Shown piece after piece: positions 51,253-60,582 of a DNA stretch of 64,000 nt. How positions within the stretch are numbered: the stretch's first letter is position 1; each line of letters begins with the position of its first letter. The DNA is taken from assembly GCF_000803065.1 (NCBI RefSeq), contig NZ_JSXI01000059.1, positions 1 through 64,000 on the forward strand. The letters are read 5' to 3'. The position numbers and the translations under genes were made by a program. The stretch is from Sphingomonas sp. ERG5. GTDB lineage: Bacteria > Pseudomonadota > Alphaproteobacteria > Sphingomonadales > Sphingomonadaceae. The notes below the pieces were generated by a model. The model saw only the letters and a program-made list of their open reading frames with translations, did not search any database and was not told the DNA's origin.

Positions 51253-52737
51253 TCAGAACTGGAAGTAGATAAAGGCGCTCTTCACTTCCAGCATCACGAA
51301 CACCACGGCGATCGCGACGGTCAGATAGGCGGTCTTGGCCACGATCAGCGGCGTGCCGTTGGCGGCGAGGCGCGGCACGATGCGGTCGCGGACGAACCAG
51401 ACGATAAACATCAACACAGTCAGCGCCGCCGCCATCATGTAGCTGTTCGGGGCGAGCCCGAAGGCATGATACTGGCGCGGGTCGAGCATCTTGCCCCACA
51501 AGGTGAAGGTGTCATGCAGGCTGACCGCGCGGAACGGAATCCACGCCGCCATCATCAACGGCAGGGTGATCGCGACACCGATCAGCGCACCGATGACGCC
51601 TCCGGGCATGCGGATGCGCGGCGAGATGACACGCTGCGCCCAGACCATGGCGGCATGGTAGACACCCCAAAGGACAAAGGTCCAGTTGGCGCCATGCCAC
51701 AGGCCCATGATCGCCCAGGTCGAAAAGAGCGCACGGGTGCGCTTGCCCTCGGTCACCTTGGCCGCGCCAGGCGCACTCTCGGAGCTCTCCGCCAACGTAT
51801 CCCAGGCGCCGTGACCGGGCTCGCGGTAGCGGCCCATCAGCGGGATATAGACATAGTCGCGAATCCAGGTGGACAGCGAGATATGCCAGCGCTTCCAGAA
51901 TTCACGCGGCGAGGTCGAGACATAGGGGAAGTTGAAATTCTCCGGCACATAGATGTTCATGATCATCGCCGAACCGATGGCGATCGATGAATAGCCGGCG
52001 AAATCGAAATAGATCTGAAAGCCGAACAGGAAGGCGAGTGTCCAGGCGTCGAACGCACTCATCTGCGCGATGTTGCCGCCAAAGCCCTGGTCGACGAACC
52101 CGGCGATTGTGTCGGCCAGCACGACCTTGAGGAACAGGCCGGCGATGATGCGCTCTATGCCGCGACGGACCTGCTGGCCATCGAACGGCGCTGGATCCTT
52201 TAGCTGCGGGATCAGGATGTCCGGACGCATGATCGGGCCCGCGACGAGATGCGGATAGAAGGTCACGAAGGTCAGGTAGCGCAGCATGTTGCGCTCTGGC
52301 GGCAGGTCGCGGCGATACACGTCGATCGTGTAGCTCAGCGTCTGGAAGATATAGAAGCTGATGCCGAGCGGCAGAATGATGTTGAGCGTGGTGAAGCTAG
52401 GATGGAAGCCCAGCACTTCGGCCAGCGAGAACACGCTGTTACGGAAGAAGATGAAATATTTGAAGAATCCGAGGATGCCGAGATTCACAACGAGGCTGAT
52501 TTGCATCAGTCGCTTGCGCTTGATCGGATCCTCCTGCCGGTCGATCAGCAGTGCGAGGTAATAGTCCATGACCGCGCTGCCGAGCATCAGCGGCACGAAT
52601 TCGATCCGCCAGAAGCCGTAAAAAGTCGTGCTGCCGAGCAGCAGCAGCCACAGCCGCGCATTGCCCTTCAGCTGCCAGTACAGGATGCAGATGATCGGTA
52701 GGAACAGGCCGAGAAAGGTGACTGAATTGAACAGCAT
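51253..52737 (-). CDS. MBOAT membrane O-acyltransferase (AlgI/DltB-like)
   Basis: The 494-residue polytopic protein has FNSVTFLGLFLPIICILYWQ at the start, PLGISFYIFQTLSYTIDVYR, FYPHLVAGPIMRPD, REFWKRWHISLSTWIRDYVY and the catalytic histidine in MGLWHGANWTFVLWG. MBOAT proteins of this sort pass acyl groups, usually acetyl, across the membrane for transfer to exopolysaccharide by a periplasmic partner. The SGNH-like gene three bases upstream encodes a likely partner. Confidence 0.92.
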   Translation of the reverse strand: MLFNSVTFLGLFLPIICILYWQLKGNARLWLLLLGSTTFYGFWRIEFVPLMLGSAVMDYYLALLIDRQEDPIKRKRLMQISLVVNLGILGFFKYFIFFRNSVFSLAEVLGFHPSFTTLNIILPLGISFYIFQTLSYTIDVYRRDLPPERNMLRYLTFVTFYPHLVAGPIMRPDILIPQLKDPAPFDGQQVRRGIERIIAGLFLKVVLADTIAGFVDQGFGGNIAQMSAFDAWTLAFLFGFQIYFDFAGYSSIAIGSAMIMNIYVPENFNFPYVSTSPREFWKRWHISLSTWIRDYVYIPLMGRYREPGHGAWDTLAESSESAPGAAKVTEGKRTRALFSTWAIMGLWHGANWTFVLWGVYHAAMVWAQRVISPRIRMPGGVIGALIGVAITLPLMMAAWIPFRAVSLHDTFTLWGKMLDPRQYHAFGLAPNSYMMAAALTVLMFIVWFVRDRIVPRLAANGTPLIVAKTAYLTVAIAVVFVMLEVKSAFIYFQF

Positions 52738-52740
52738 CGA

Positions 52741-53889
52741 TCAGTATCCCATCCGGCGCGCGGCCTGGTCGATTCCAGCGGCGAAGTGTTTGTGGCCGGC
52801 AGCGGTGAAGTGCATGAAATCGGCCTCCTTGAAGCCGAACAGTTCGTCGGTGACGGTCGCCCATTCGGGGCCTGGAACGATCGGGTCGATGTCGGCGAAC
52901 CCGGCGCCGTGGCGCTTGGCGAGCGCCTCCAACTCGGTCTTGAACGCTCGGTACTGCGCCATCGGATAGGGGCCATCGATGTCCTGGCGATAGGGCGGCA
53001 CATAAAGCAGCACATCGACCCCTTGTGCCCGCGCATCGGCGACCATGCCGTCGAGCAATTCCATGCGGTCGCGATAGACATTGGCATCGACCGGACGCTT
53101 GCTGGTCGAGTGGATGCCGAGCACCTTGTTGCGCAGCGTATGGACCGCAAAGCCGAGCGTGCCGCGCAACGACGGCTTGGCCCGCCACAATGGCCAATGC
53201 CCTGCCAGGAAGCCGGTCGCCTCGTGTTCGACCCGGGTCTGCAGCGATTGATGCCCCTTGGCGACTTGGGGTGATGACGCCTTCAAGCTTTCCTGCATCG
53301 GCCCGGCGATCAGCGGCCAATAGCGCTGGGACTCCAACCGGGCCGTGACGCCCGGACGCTCGATGAAATCGCCCACCGTCTCGCGCACGCCGAGTTCGCG
53401 AATGTCGTCATAGCATACCGGCAGGATGAGAAGCTTGGGGCGATAGATCGGCGCGACGGCATTCCAGACGATCGCCTCTTCAGTCAGGTTCGCATTGGGT
53501 TGGCTATAGGTGACGAGATATTTGCCGCGCTCGGCGAGTGCACGGCGCAGCAACTCGGGTGCGTTGACGTCGCCGGGCCGATATCGGTTGATCCCGGAGA
53601 GTTGCGAGTTGCCGAACCACAGCACCACCGGCGGCTTGCCGGCTTTGCTCCAGGTGGCAACGCATCGGTCGCTATCGATCGCATCACTGCACTGAGTGAT
53701 CTGACGGCGCTGCGCAAAGCCGGAGGTTTCGGCACCGAAGCCAGCATAGGCCAGCCTGATGAGGATATGGGTCCGCGCATATTCGAGAAACGACAGCGCG
53801 AGTAGCGCACCGACCAGCAGCGGCAACCAGGCCTTCAGTCTTGCCTTGGGTGGTGGAGCTATAGGAGAGGGCGCGATGGGGTCGATCAT
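52741..53889 (-). CDS. SGNH-like periplasmic acyl-transfer partner
   Basis: The 382-residue protein has one N-terminal membrane anchor (AWLPLLVGALLALSFLEY) and an SGNH-hydrolase-like domain: VLWFGNSQLSGINRY with the serine of GNSQ, a middle VLLYVPPYRQDI and the closing DFMHFTAAGH carrying Asp-His. It resembles DltD/AlgX-type proteins that load acyl groups onto a polymer. It is three bases from the MBOAT gene, an MBOAT-SGNH pair, so O-acylation of the exported polysaccharide is the best guess. Confidence 0.78.
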   Translation of the reverse strand: MIDPIAPSPIAPPPKARLKAWLPLLVGALLALSFLEYARTHILIRLAYAGFGAETSGFAQRRQITQCSDAIDSDRCVATWSKAGKPPVVLWFGNSQLSGINRYRPGDVNAPELLRRALAERGKYLVTYSQPNANLTEEAIVWNAVAPIYRPKLLILPVCYDDIRELGVRETVGDFIERPGVTARLESQRYWPLIAGPMQESLKASSPQVAKGHQSLQTRVEHEATGFLAGHWPLWRAKPSLRGTLGFAVHTLRNKVLGIHSTSKRPVDANVYRDRMELLDGMVADARAQGVDVLLYVPPYRQDIDGPYPMAQYRAFKTELEALAKRHGAGFADIDPIVPGPEWATVTDELFGFKEADFMHFTAAGHKHFAAGIDQAARRMGY

Positions 53890-53908
53890 GAAAATCTTCC
53901 GATGGAAA

Positions 53909-54193
53909 TCAGGTCGCGGACGAGGCAGGGGTTGCGGTCTGCATCCGCCGCCAGGAATAGCGCTTCTTCACGTGCAGCATCGGCTGCTCAAGGAAGCGCC
54001 AGGACAATTCAGCGACGATCATAGCTGGCATGAACGAGCAGGACGAAGGCGACTGACAGAGCGCGCAGACCGTCAAGCTCAGGAAGATAGTCCCGCTTGC
54101 CCCCTGCCTGCGTCTCGCCATGCTTCCCCGCACCATGCGGTGCCACGGCGCCGCGAGCTCATCCCCGGAGATTGTCCATGTCAGAAGTTGCAC
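53909..54193 (-). pseudogene. Remnant of an acyltransferase-3 gene, C-terminal end
   Basis: The last part reads MIVAELSWRFLEQPMLHVKK, the typical end of acyltransferase-3 proteins, where the final helix leads to an FLEQP motif. The upstream part of the same frame has no family similarity, and no membrane domain precedes it. It looks like the tail of a gene of the same type as three intact copies nearby, left behind by deletion or recombination. It is downstream of an orphan 86-residue frame, which may mark the other edge of the rearrangement. Confidence 0.55.
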
Positions 54194-54207
54194 GGTCGGT
54201 CGAGACT

Positions 54208-54468
54208 CTACGCCGGGCGGTGCGGGACGGCGGCCGATGCCACCGATAATCTACGGGTCGGCACCTGAGGCAGGGTTGCCCCAAAATCTCCGACTGCGTC
54301 GATCATCGCGTCGGACAAAATCCGGCACAACCGCGCGGTCTTCGCAAAACCTGGGTTGGACCCGCTGCCCCGGATCTCCACATCGTCATGGTCGTGCTGG
54401 ATGCGCCAGCTTTCCGGCCAGTCCGCGGGTGGCTCGATCGGTGATGTGTCGAACATGTATGACGGCAT
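54208..54468 (-). CDS. Hypothetical 86-residue protein
   Basis: ATG 54468 follows GGAGGGCAGATACCG, a good ribosome-binding site. The product starts MPSYMFDTSPIEPPADWPES and has a helical segment LCRILSDAMIDAVGDFGATL; no signal or membrane helix is seen. I recognise no family. It lies between a broken acyltransferase and an intact one, so it could be a real small gene or a truncated end. Codon composition is similar to neighbouring genes. Confidence 0.38.
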   Translation of the reverse strand: MPSYMFDTSPIEPPADWPESWRIQHDHDDVEIRGSGSNPGFAKTARLCRILSDAMIDAVGDFGATLPQVPTRRLSVASAAVPHRPA

Positions 54469-54555
54469 CGGTATCTGCCCTCCATTTTCTATCGCGACGC
54501 AACGGCATGTGCCTGACGAATGATGCCTTGAATTACAAGCGAGACCGGCCTCCGG

Positions 54556-56583
54556 TCATGGGCCAAGTATTGCGGCGTCGAGTGCCGGACGGAGCGGTGC
54601 GGCAAGCGCGGCGCTTCCGACCGAAGACAGATGATGATCGTCGGTGAACAAAACCACGCCGTCTCGTATTGGCGCGCAGCGTCCTCCCGGACAAATCAGG
54701 GCGCTGGGATCCAGCAGGCGGATGCCGGGGTTACCGGCCGCCAGCGCCGAGAGTGTCCGGTCGGCGTCGCCGGGATCGCCTGCGGCAAGTGAGACGGCGC
54801 AGCGGTCAACGGACCGGCGCGCAAGGCAGCGCGGAACATGATAAGGGAAGCTCGGCGTATCCTTGACCAGGACTAGCCGGATTCTGTTCTCCTGGGTCAA
54901 CCGGGTTAGCTGCGCCAGGCCGTTGGCGAAGCCCGATCGAACCTCGGCCAGCGGACCGGGCAAGGTGCCGGCAACGCCGGCATTCGGCCAACGCGCTGAC
55001 GCGACGATCGCGATTACCTGCCCGGATGCGGCCAATCGCCCGGCTTCGGCCAGAACCGCGTCACGGAAGCGGCTGCACTCGGCGAGATGAGACGCGCTGG
55101 GGGCAATGCCAATGACCAGCGCCTGCCCATCGAGTGGGCGGCATCCGCCGCGCGTGCGGGGGAGGATGGCGACATGCGCGCCCTGACCCCAGTGGTCCAG
55201 CATCGGAATCAGATGAGCGCCGTGTGAATCGCCGATCAGGATGATCATTCGCTTCGCTGTACGATCGCCGATCAGGCAGGACTCGACCGGTGTGAGTTTA
55301 CTGAAGTTGATCCGGTAGTTGCTGCATTCGGGCGATATGGCCGGGTCGGCTTGTCTGGTTTCTGCTGCGGCGATCGCCTGAAGGCGTGACGAGCCGGCAA
55401 GCTGGTGGTTCGCGACGGTGATGGTGATCCCGGCCGCTACGGCACCGATCGACAACAACGCGACGCCAGCGATCAGGCTCTTGCGGGTCGTCCGGAACAA
55501 CGAAGGCCGTTGGTGACGAACAGGTGTCTCGATCAGGTGATAGCTGGCCGCACTAAGCAGGAACGACGCGATGACCGCTGCGATCAGCGCGCCCGCACTC
55601 GGCGCACCCAGCGCATCGCCGCGCACAAAGGCGAGCAACGGCCAATGCCAGAGATACCAGCCATAGGAGAGTTTGCCGACATAAGTGACCGGTGCGAGCG
55701 CGAGGATGCGAGCGATCGGATTGGCCGGAGCAATGGCGCCCGCCGCCAGTAACGCCGCCGCGCCAAGGGTCGGCAGGAGTGCGATCCAGCTTGGAAAGGG
55801 CGTGTCGTGATCCAGTGTCCAGAGCGCGGTGCCGATCAGGATCAGGCCGGTCACTGCCAACCCGAAGGCCAGGGGGACGGCTCCGCGGTGAGCCCAGCGG
55901 GGTCGGTCACCGTCGATCGCCAACGACAACATTGCGCCGATGGCGAATTCCCAGCCGCGAAACGGGGTGAGATAGAATGCCCAGGTCGGGCGCATCTGAG
56001 TCCCGACAATGCTGATCGCGAGCGAGCTGATGAACACTGCGCCGAACAGGATCCAGAGCGCGCGATGTCGGCTGAGGCCGATCCGCGCCGCGATCCAGCC
56101 GGTCAGCGGAATCAGCAGCGGCCAGACGATGTAGAATTGCTCCTCGACCGCGAGCGTCCAAGTGTGCAGCAGGGGGTAGGTCTCCGCCGCAGCGGCGAAA
56201 TAGCCCGATGGCTGTAACGCGAAGAAGATGTTCGAGGTGAAGAACAGTGCCGCGAGCGCCGACTTCGCGAGCGACTGAAGCTCGCCGGTCGCGGGCACCA
56301 ACCACAGGCCAAGCGCCAGCGTGGTGGCGACCACCGCGAGCAATGCGGGAAGCAGTCGGCGAACGCGGCGGGCGTAGAATTCGGCAAGATCGACCCGGCC
56401 CGTTCGCTCATGTTCGCGGACCAGGATGCCGGTGATCAGGAACCCCGAAATGACGAAGAAGATATCGACGCCGATAAACCCGCCCGGCAGCAGCGCGGGA
56501 AAGGCATGATACGCGACGACCGAGCCGACCGCGATCGTCCGCAACCCGTCGATATCGGGTCGATAAGCGATCTTTGCGCTCAT
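54556..56583 (-). CDS. OafA-type acyltransferase with SGNH domain
   Basis: The 675-residue protein has an N-terminal acyltransferase-3 domain with about ten helices (YRPDIDGLRTIAVGSVVAYH, FIGVDIFFVISGFLITGIL, LLHTWTLAVEEQFYIVWPLL) and, from about residue 440, a periplasmic SGNH domain (ILIGDSHGAHLIPML) ending with TDDHHLSSVG. Two-part proteins like this O-acetylate polysaccharides. It lies in a same-strand block with a carbamoyltransferase gene 10 bases upstream, suggesting joint decoration of one polymer. Its substrate is unproven. Confidence 0.88.
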   Translation of the reverse strand: MSAKIAYRPDIDGLRTIAVGSVVAYHAFPALLPGGFIGVDIFFVISGFLITGILVREHERTGRVDLAEFYARRVRRLLPALLAVVATTLALGLWLVPATGELQSLAKSALAALFFTSNIFFALQPSGYFAAAAETYPLLHTWTLAVEEQFYIVWPLLIPLTGWIAARIGLSRHRALWILFGAVFISSLAISIVGTQMRPTWAFYLTPFRGWEFAIGAMLSLAIDGDRPRWAHRGAVPLAFGLAVTGLILIGTALWTLDHDTPFPSWIALLPTLGAAALLAAGAIAPANPIARILALAPVTYVGKLSYGWYLWHWPLLAFVRGDALGAPSAGALIAAVIASFLLSAASYHLIETPVRHQRPSLFRTTRKSLIAGVALLSIGAVAAGITITVANHQLAGSSRLQAIAAAETRQADPAISPECSNYRINFSKLTPVESCLIGDRTAKRMIILIGDSHGAHLIPMLDHWGQGAHVAILPRTRGGCRPLDGQALVIGIAPSASHLAECSRFRDAVLAEAGRLAASGQVIAIVASARWPNAGVAGTLPGPLAEVRSGFANGLAQLTRLTQENRIRLVLVKDTPSFPYHVPRCLARRSVDRCAVSLAAGDPGDADRTLSALAAGNPGIRLLDPSALICPGGRCAPIRDGVVLFTDDHHLSSVGSAALAAPLRPALDAAILGP

Positions 56584-56593
56584 GGGACGACGA

Positions 56594-58345
56594 TCAATTC
56601 ACGGCCCCGCGCTCGATCAGCGTGTCGCCGAGCACCAGCACGTCCATCTTCGTCCGCAGGAAGCAATCCAGTGCTTCTTCCGGGCGGCACACCACCGGCT
56701 CATTCTCATTGAACGAAGTGTTGAGCACCATCGGCACGCCGCTGATTGCCTCGAACGCTTCGATCAGGTGGAAATAGCGCGGGTTGGTGCTTTCATTGAC
56801 GGTCTGGAGACGACCGGACCCGTCGACATGGGTCACCGCCGGGATCAGGTCGCGCTTCTCTTCGCGAATCTGGAACACCTGCATCATGAAGGGGACGCTG
56901 TCCTCCTCCTCGAACCAGCCGGTGACGCCGCGATCGAGCACTGACGGCGCGAACGGGCGGAAACTTTCGCGCCGCTTGATCTTGAGATTGAGGATTTCCT
57001 TCATGTCGGCGCGGCGTGGATCACCGAGAATCGACCGGTTGCCCAATGCGCGGGGACCCCATTCCATCCGGCCCTGATACCAGCCGATCACCTTGCCTTC
57101 GGAAATCGCGGTGGCAGTGCGGCGGCACAGCTCGGCCTCGTCAGTGATTGTTTCGATCGTGCAGCCGGCCGCCTCTATCTCGGCCTCGCGTGCGACCATC
57201 AGGCCTTCGATCTCATTGGTGGGGGCGTGTGGGCCCCAATAGGCGTGGTCCATGACGAAGCCACGCGGCTTGCCCTGTTTATGCCAGTAGGCGAATGCTG
57301 CGCCGATCGCACCGCCGGCATCGCCCGCCGCCGACTGCACATAGACATGAGTATAGGGCGTACGCCGTCGCACCTTGCCATTGGCGACCGAATTGTTGCC
57401 GCAGCCGCCGGCGACGGTCAGATGCGGCACTTTGTGCTTTGCGTGCAGCATGTCGAGCAGGTTGAAGAACGCTTCCTCGTACATCGCCTGGATCGACTTG
57501 GCCAAGTCGCGGTGGCCCTGGGTCAGCTCACCCTTGGGGTCGCGACGTGGGCCGAGCAATTCTTCGAGTTCAGGTGAGAACAGGTCGCCAATCTCGGGAA
57601 TGCCGTCAGTCCACTGATACTGCGTGCCTTCCTTGTGATGTTTGAAATATTTCAGGTTGAGCTCGAAGCTGCCATCACCCTTGAGTGTCACGATCTCGCG
57701 CATCGCGTCGATCTGGGTCGGCTGACCATAGGGCGCGAGGCCCATCACCTTATATTCGTCACCATAATGCGGAAAACCGAGATACTGGGTCAGCGCCTGA
57801 TAGAAGATGCCGAGCGAATGCGGGAAGAAGACCCGGCCCTGGATATCGATTTCGCTGCCATGGCCGATCGCCCAGGCGGCGCTGCTGAAATCGCCGAAAC
57901 CGTCGACTGATACGACGCTCGCATCCTGGAAGGGCGAGACGTGGAAAGCGGACGACAGATGCGCGAGATGGTGTTCGATCGGCGCGTGAATGCCCTTGAA
58001 GCTTTCGCCGGGAAAGCTTTCCTCGAGATATTCCGCGATGCCCTTGCGCGCCTTGCGATTCTTCAGCCGGTCCATGACGAAGCCGAGATCGGGTCGCTTG
58101 GTCGCGACATAGGCGATTTTGCGCAGCAAATTGGCGCGGCTGTCCTGATTGACCGCGATGACATCGACATCACCGAGCGTCAGTCCCGCTTCGGCGAGGC
58201 AATAGCGGATCGATTCAGACGGGAATCCAGCCCAGTGCTTGACGCGGCGGAACCGTTCTTCTTCTGCGGCGGCAATCATGACGCCGTCGCGTAACAGGCA
58301 TGCGGAGGAATCGCCGTGAAAGGCGTTGAGGCCCAGGATTATCAA
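56594..58345 (-). CDS. Carbamoyltransferase of the NodU/CmcH family
   Basis: The 583-residue protein has ILGLNAFHGDSSACLL, the metal-binding HHLAHLSSAF, the ATP-binding segment TVAGGCGNNSVANGK and a C-terminal YrdC-like carbamoyl-adenylate part (GRMEWGPRALGNRSILGDPR, LNTSFNENEPVV). The family transfers carbamoyl from carbamoyl phosphate, via carbamoyl-AMP, to hydroxyls of sugars or antibiotics. The start is TTG 58345, as no better start fits the conserved first residues. It lies in the decoration block, so carbamoylated exopolysaccharide is likely. Confidence 0.9.
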   Translation of the reverse strand: MIILGLNAFHGDSSACLLRDGVMIAAAEEERFRRVKHWAGFPSESIRYCLAEAGLTLGDVDVIAVNQDSRANLLRKIAYVATKRPDLGFVMDRLKNRKARKGIAEYLEESFPGESFKGIHAPIEHHLAHLSSAFHVSPFQDASVVSVDGFGDFSSAAWAIGHGSEIDIQGRVFFPHSLGIFYQALTQYLGFPHYGDEYKVMGLAPYGQPTQIDAMREIVTLKGDGSFELNLKYFKHHKEGTQYQWTDGIPEIGDLFSPELEELLGPRRDPKGELTQGHRDLAKSIQAMYEEAFFNLLDMLHAKHKVPHLTVAGGCGNNSVANGKVRRRTPYTHVYVQSAAGDAGGAIGAAFAYWHKQGKPRGFVMDHAYWGPHAPTNEIEGLMVAREAEIEAAGCTIETITDEAELCRRTATAISEGKVIGWYQGRMEWGPRALGNRSILGDPRRADMKEILNLKIKRRESFRPFAPSVLDRGVTGWFEEEDSVPFMMQVFQIREEKRDLIPAVTHVDGSGRLQTVNESTNPRYFHLIEAFEAISGVPMVLNTSFNENEPVVCRPEEALDCFLRTKMDVLVLGDTLIERGAVN

Positions 58346-58464
58346 GCAAAAGTCTCCGTGACTCGGCCGACGCTGGAACGCGGCATGACGATGTGGTGCG
58401 ACCCCTCGCTCGGCAGCGCTTATACCGAAAATGTTGCAGTACGGAAGAGATCACGCAAGGCGGC

Positions 58465-59634
58465 TTATCTCTTTGTGATGTGGAGGACCTGTAGGAACAG
58501 CGCACGGATTCGGCCGGTATTGCGCTCGAACAGCCACCACATCGCGGCGGCAAACCCGATCGCGGCGACAATCAGTCCGGCGGCGGCGGCAAAGGCCAGG
58601 GGCACGATGCCGAACTGCACCGGCGCGAGAAGCGCGAACCATAGCAAGGCGATCAATGGGAAATGCACCACGTAGAGCGTGAAGGATATTTCCGAGAGCC
58701 AGAAGGACAGGCGTCCATAGAATCCGCCGGGATTGTTCAAACGGGCGAGGCAGGGCAGCGTCGCGGCACACGCCAGGCCGAGTAGAATATCAGTCGGAAG
58801 GCTGGGGCGGGCGAGCGACGCGACGCCGCCGATTGCGATAGCCAGAGCGATCGCTGCGACAAGGAGAAGGAAGCGGCCGGGTGACAGTGCGCGAACGACG
58901 TCGCCCAACGACCAGGCGGTCGCTCCGATGACCCAGATGCTGCCCAGGGCGATGATCGGGAACGGCAGGAGAATCAGCACGACGATCGCGAACAGCGCCG
59001 AAAACATGCGGGCGACGACCGAAATATTACGTCCGGCCAGCGCCATCCAGGCGAAGGGGACGAGGAAATAATACCAGAACTCGTTGGCCAGGCTCCAGAG
59101 CGGGCCATTGGTGCCGAACACCGGCACGGCGATGGTCTGGAGGAAGGCGATATTGCCGAGAAAGCTCGTGAGTGTCGGTGTCGGATCGCTGCCGGGAAAG
59201 GGGCCGCTCGACAATATGTCCCAATATTCCGCGCCATAACCATTGAGGCGGAGCAAGTCGCGGCCGATCCAGTCGAGCAGCGCCGTGGCGATCAGCGCCG
59301 GGATTAGGGCGGTCCATAACCGGGCGAAGCGATGCACCGCATAATCGGGTAGATTCCATCTGCCCTGGCGAATCTCGCGCATCGCTCGTCCGCCGACCAG
59401 GAAGCCGCTCAGCGCGAAGAACAGGATCACCGCCTGATGGCCGAGCCCGCCGATCACATAGAGCGGCGCCGCGGCGAGCTTTGTGCCGGTCAGGTCGGAA
59501 TAGTCGATGAATACGAAACCGCGGACATGACCAACCAGTACCAGCAATGCCGCGAGGCCGCGGATCATATCGAGGTGTTCGAAACGGCCCGTGCGATGAG
59601 TGTGACGGCTGGTTGCCTCGACGTGTTCCCCCAT
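58465..59634 (-). CDS. Acyltransferase-3 family protein without SGNH domain
   Basis: The 389-residue protein has about ten hydrophobic segments and the family start LDMIRGLAALLVLVGHVRGF, then LGHQAVILFFALSGFLVGG, WSLANEFWYYFLVPF and a long run of helices to MWWLFERNTGRIRAL. It should move an acyl group onto a sugar. ATG 59634 is preferred to TTG 59640, which adds two residues. It is on the minus strand after the carbamoyltransferase gene and faces the GT2 gene. Confidence 0.86.
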   Translation of the reverse strand: MGEHVEATSRHTHRTGRFEHLDMIRGLAALLVLVGHVRGFVFIDYSDLTGTKLAAAPLYVIGGLGHQAVILFFALSGFLVGGRAMREIRQGRWNLPDYAVHRFARLWTALIPALIATALLDWIGRDLLRLNGYGAEYWDILSSGPFPGSDPTPTLTSFLGNIAFLQTIAVPVFGTNGPLWSLANEFWYYFLVPFAWMALAGRNISVVARMFSALFAIVVLILLPFPIIALGSIWVIGATAWSLGDVVRALSPGRFLLLVAAIALAIAIGGVASLARPSLPTDILLGLACAATLPCLARLNNPGGFYGRLSFWLSEISFTLYVVHFPLIALLWFALLAPVQFGIVPLAFAAAAGLIVAAIGFAAAMWWLFERNTGRIRALFLQVLHITKR

Positions 59635-59712
59635 CAGCAATCACTTCCCCCGCGATATCACGCCATGAAGCTTGGAGTGCGCGCGCCCGCCGTGTAGCGG
59701 CGGACGCACCGC

Positions 59713-60543
59713 ATGCCAAGGAGCCGACCACCGGTGCTCGATTCGATCACGCCTGTCATCCTGACGATGAACGAGGAACCCAACCTCCGCCGGCTGCTCG
59801 CCGCGCTCGACTGGGCGCGCGACATCGTCGTGGTCGATAGCGGCAGCAGTGATGCGACGCTTGCCATCCTTGCCGAATATCCGGCGGTCCGCGTCTTCCA
59901 CCGACCATTCGATACGCACGGTAATCAATGGCGCTACGCCGTCACCGATACCGGTGTGACGAGCGATTGGGTGTTGAGGATGGATGCCGATTATATCGTC
60001 ACGCCCGAACTTCGCGACGAACTCGCCGTGCTGACGCCGCTCGCGACCATCACATCCTACCGGATCGATTTCGGCTATGCGATCTTCGGACGCCGGCTGT
60101 CAGCCTCGCTTTATCCATCGAACATCGTTCTGTTTCGAGGTGATGCGATCGAGGTGTTCGACAAGGGGCACACCGAAGGCTGGCGCACGACGTACGGTAC
60201 TATGGGCAGGCTCGCCGGCAAACTTGTCCATGATGACTGGAAGCCGATGAAGGGCTGGATCGGATCGCAGGCGCGTTACATGGAACGCGAACTACCCCAT
60301 TTGAAGGCTTCTCCTGGCGGGCTGAAACACAGATTACGATTGTCGCCGCCGCTCATGCCGATCGTGATGTTCCTTTATACCTTATTTGGTCGGGGCATGA
60401 TTTTTAACGGCCGGGCCGGATTATTCTATGCATTGCAGCGGTTGCTGGCGGAAACCGCACTGGCGTTGTTTGTACTTGAAGATCGGATGCACGCTGAACG
60501 TGCTGCCGAGCAAACTCGGTCGGACGAAAATAGCGCCCGATAG
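59713..60543 (+). CDS. Glycosyltransferase family 2 (WaaE-like)
   Basis: The 276-residue protein has SITPVILTMNEEPNLRRLLA, VVDSGSSDATLAILAEY and the DxD site RMDADYIV, matching WaaE/KdtX-like family 2 enzymes that add a sugar to core or capsular structures. The C-terminal LFGRGMIFNGRAGLFYALQR suggests a membrane-proximal helix. It is the only plus-strand gene in this block and is convergent with the following acyltransferase gene. Donor and acceptor are unknown. Confidence 0.85.
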   Translation: MPRSRPPVLDSITPVILTMNEEPNLRRLLAALDWARDIVVVDSGSSDATLAILAEYPAVRVFHRPFDTHGNQWRYAVTDTGVTSDWVLRMDADYIVTPELRDELAVLTPLATITSYRIDFGYAIFGRRLSASLYPSNIVLFRGDAIEVFDKGHTEGWRTTYGTMGRLAGKLVHDDWKPMKGWIGSQARYMERELPHLKASPGGLKHRLRLSPPLMPIVMFLYTLFGRGMIFNGRAGLFYALQRLLAETALALFVLEDRMHAERAAEQTRSDENSAR

Positions 60544-60582
60544 GTTGCGGCTGTCAGGGGCCTTACCGCTGTGACGCTATCT

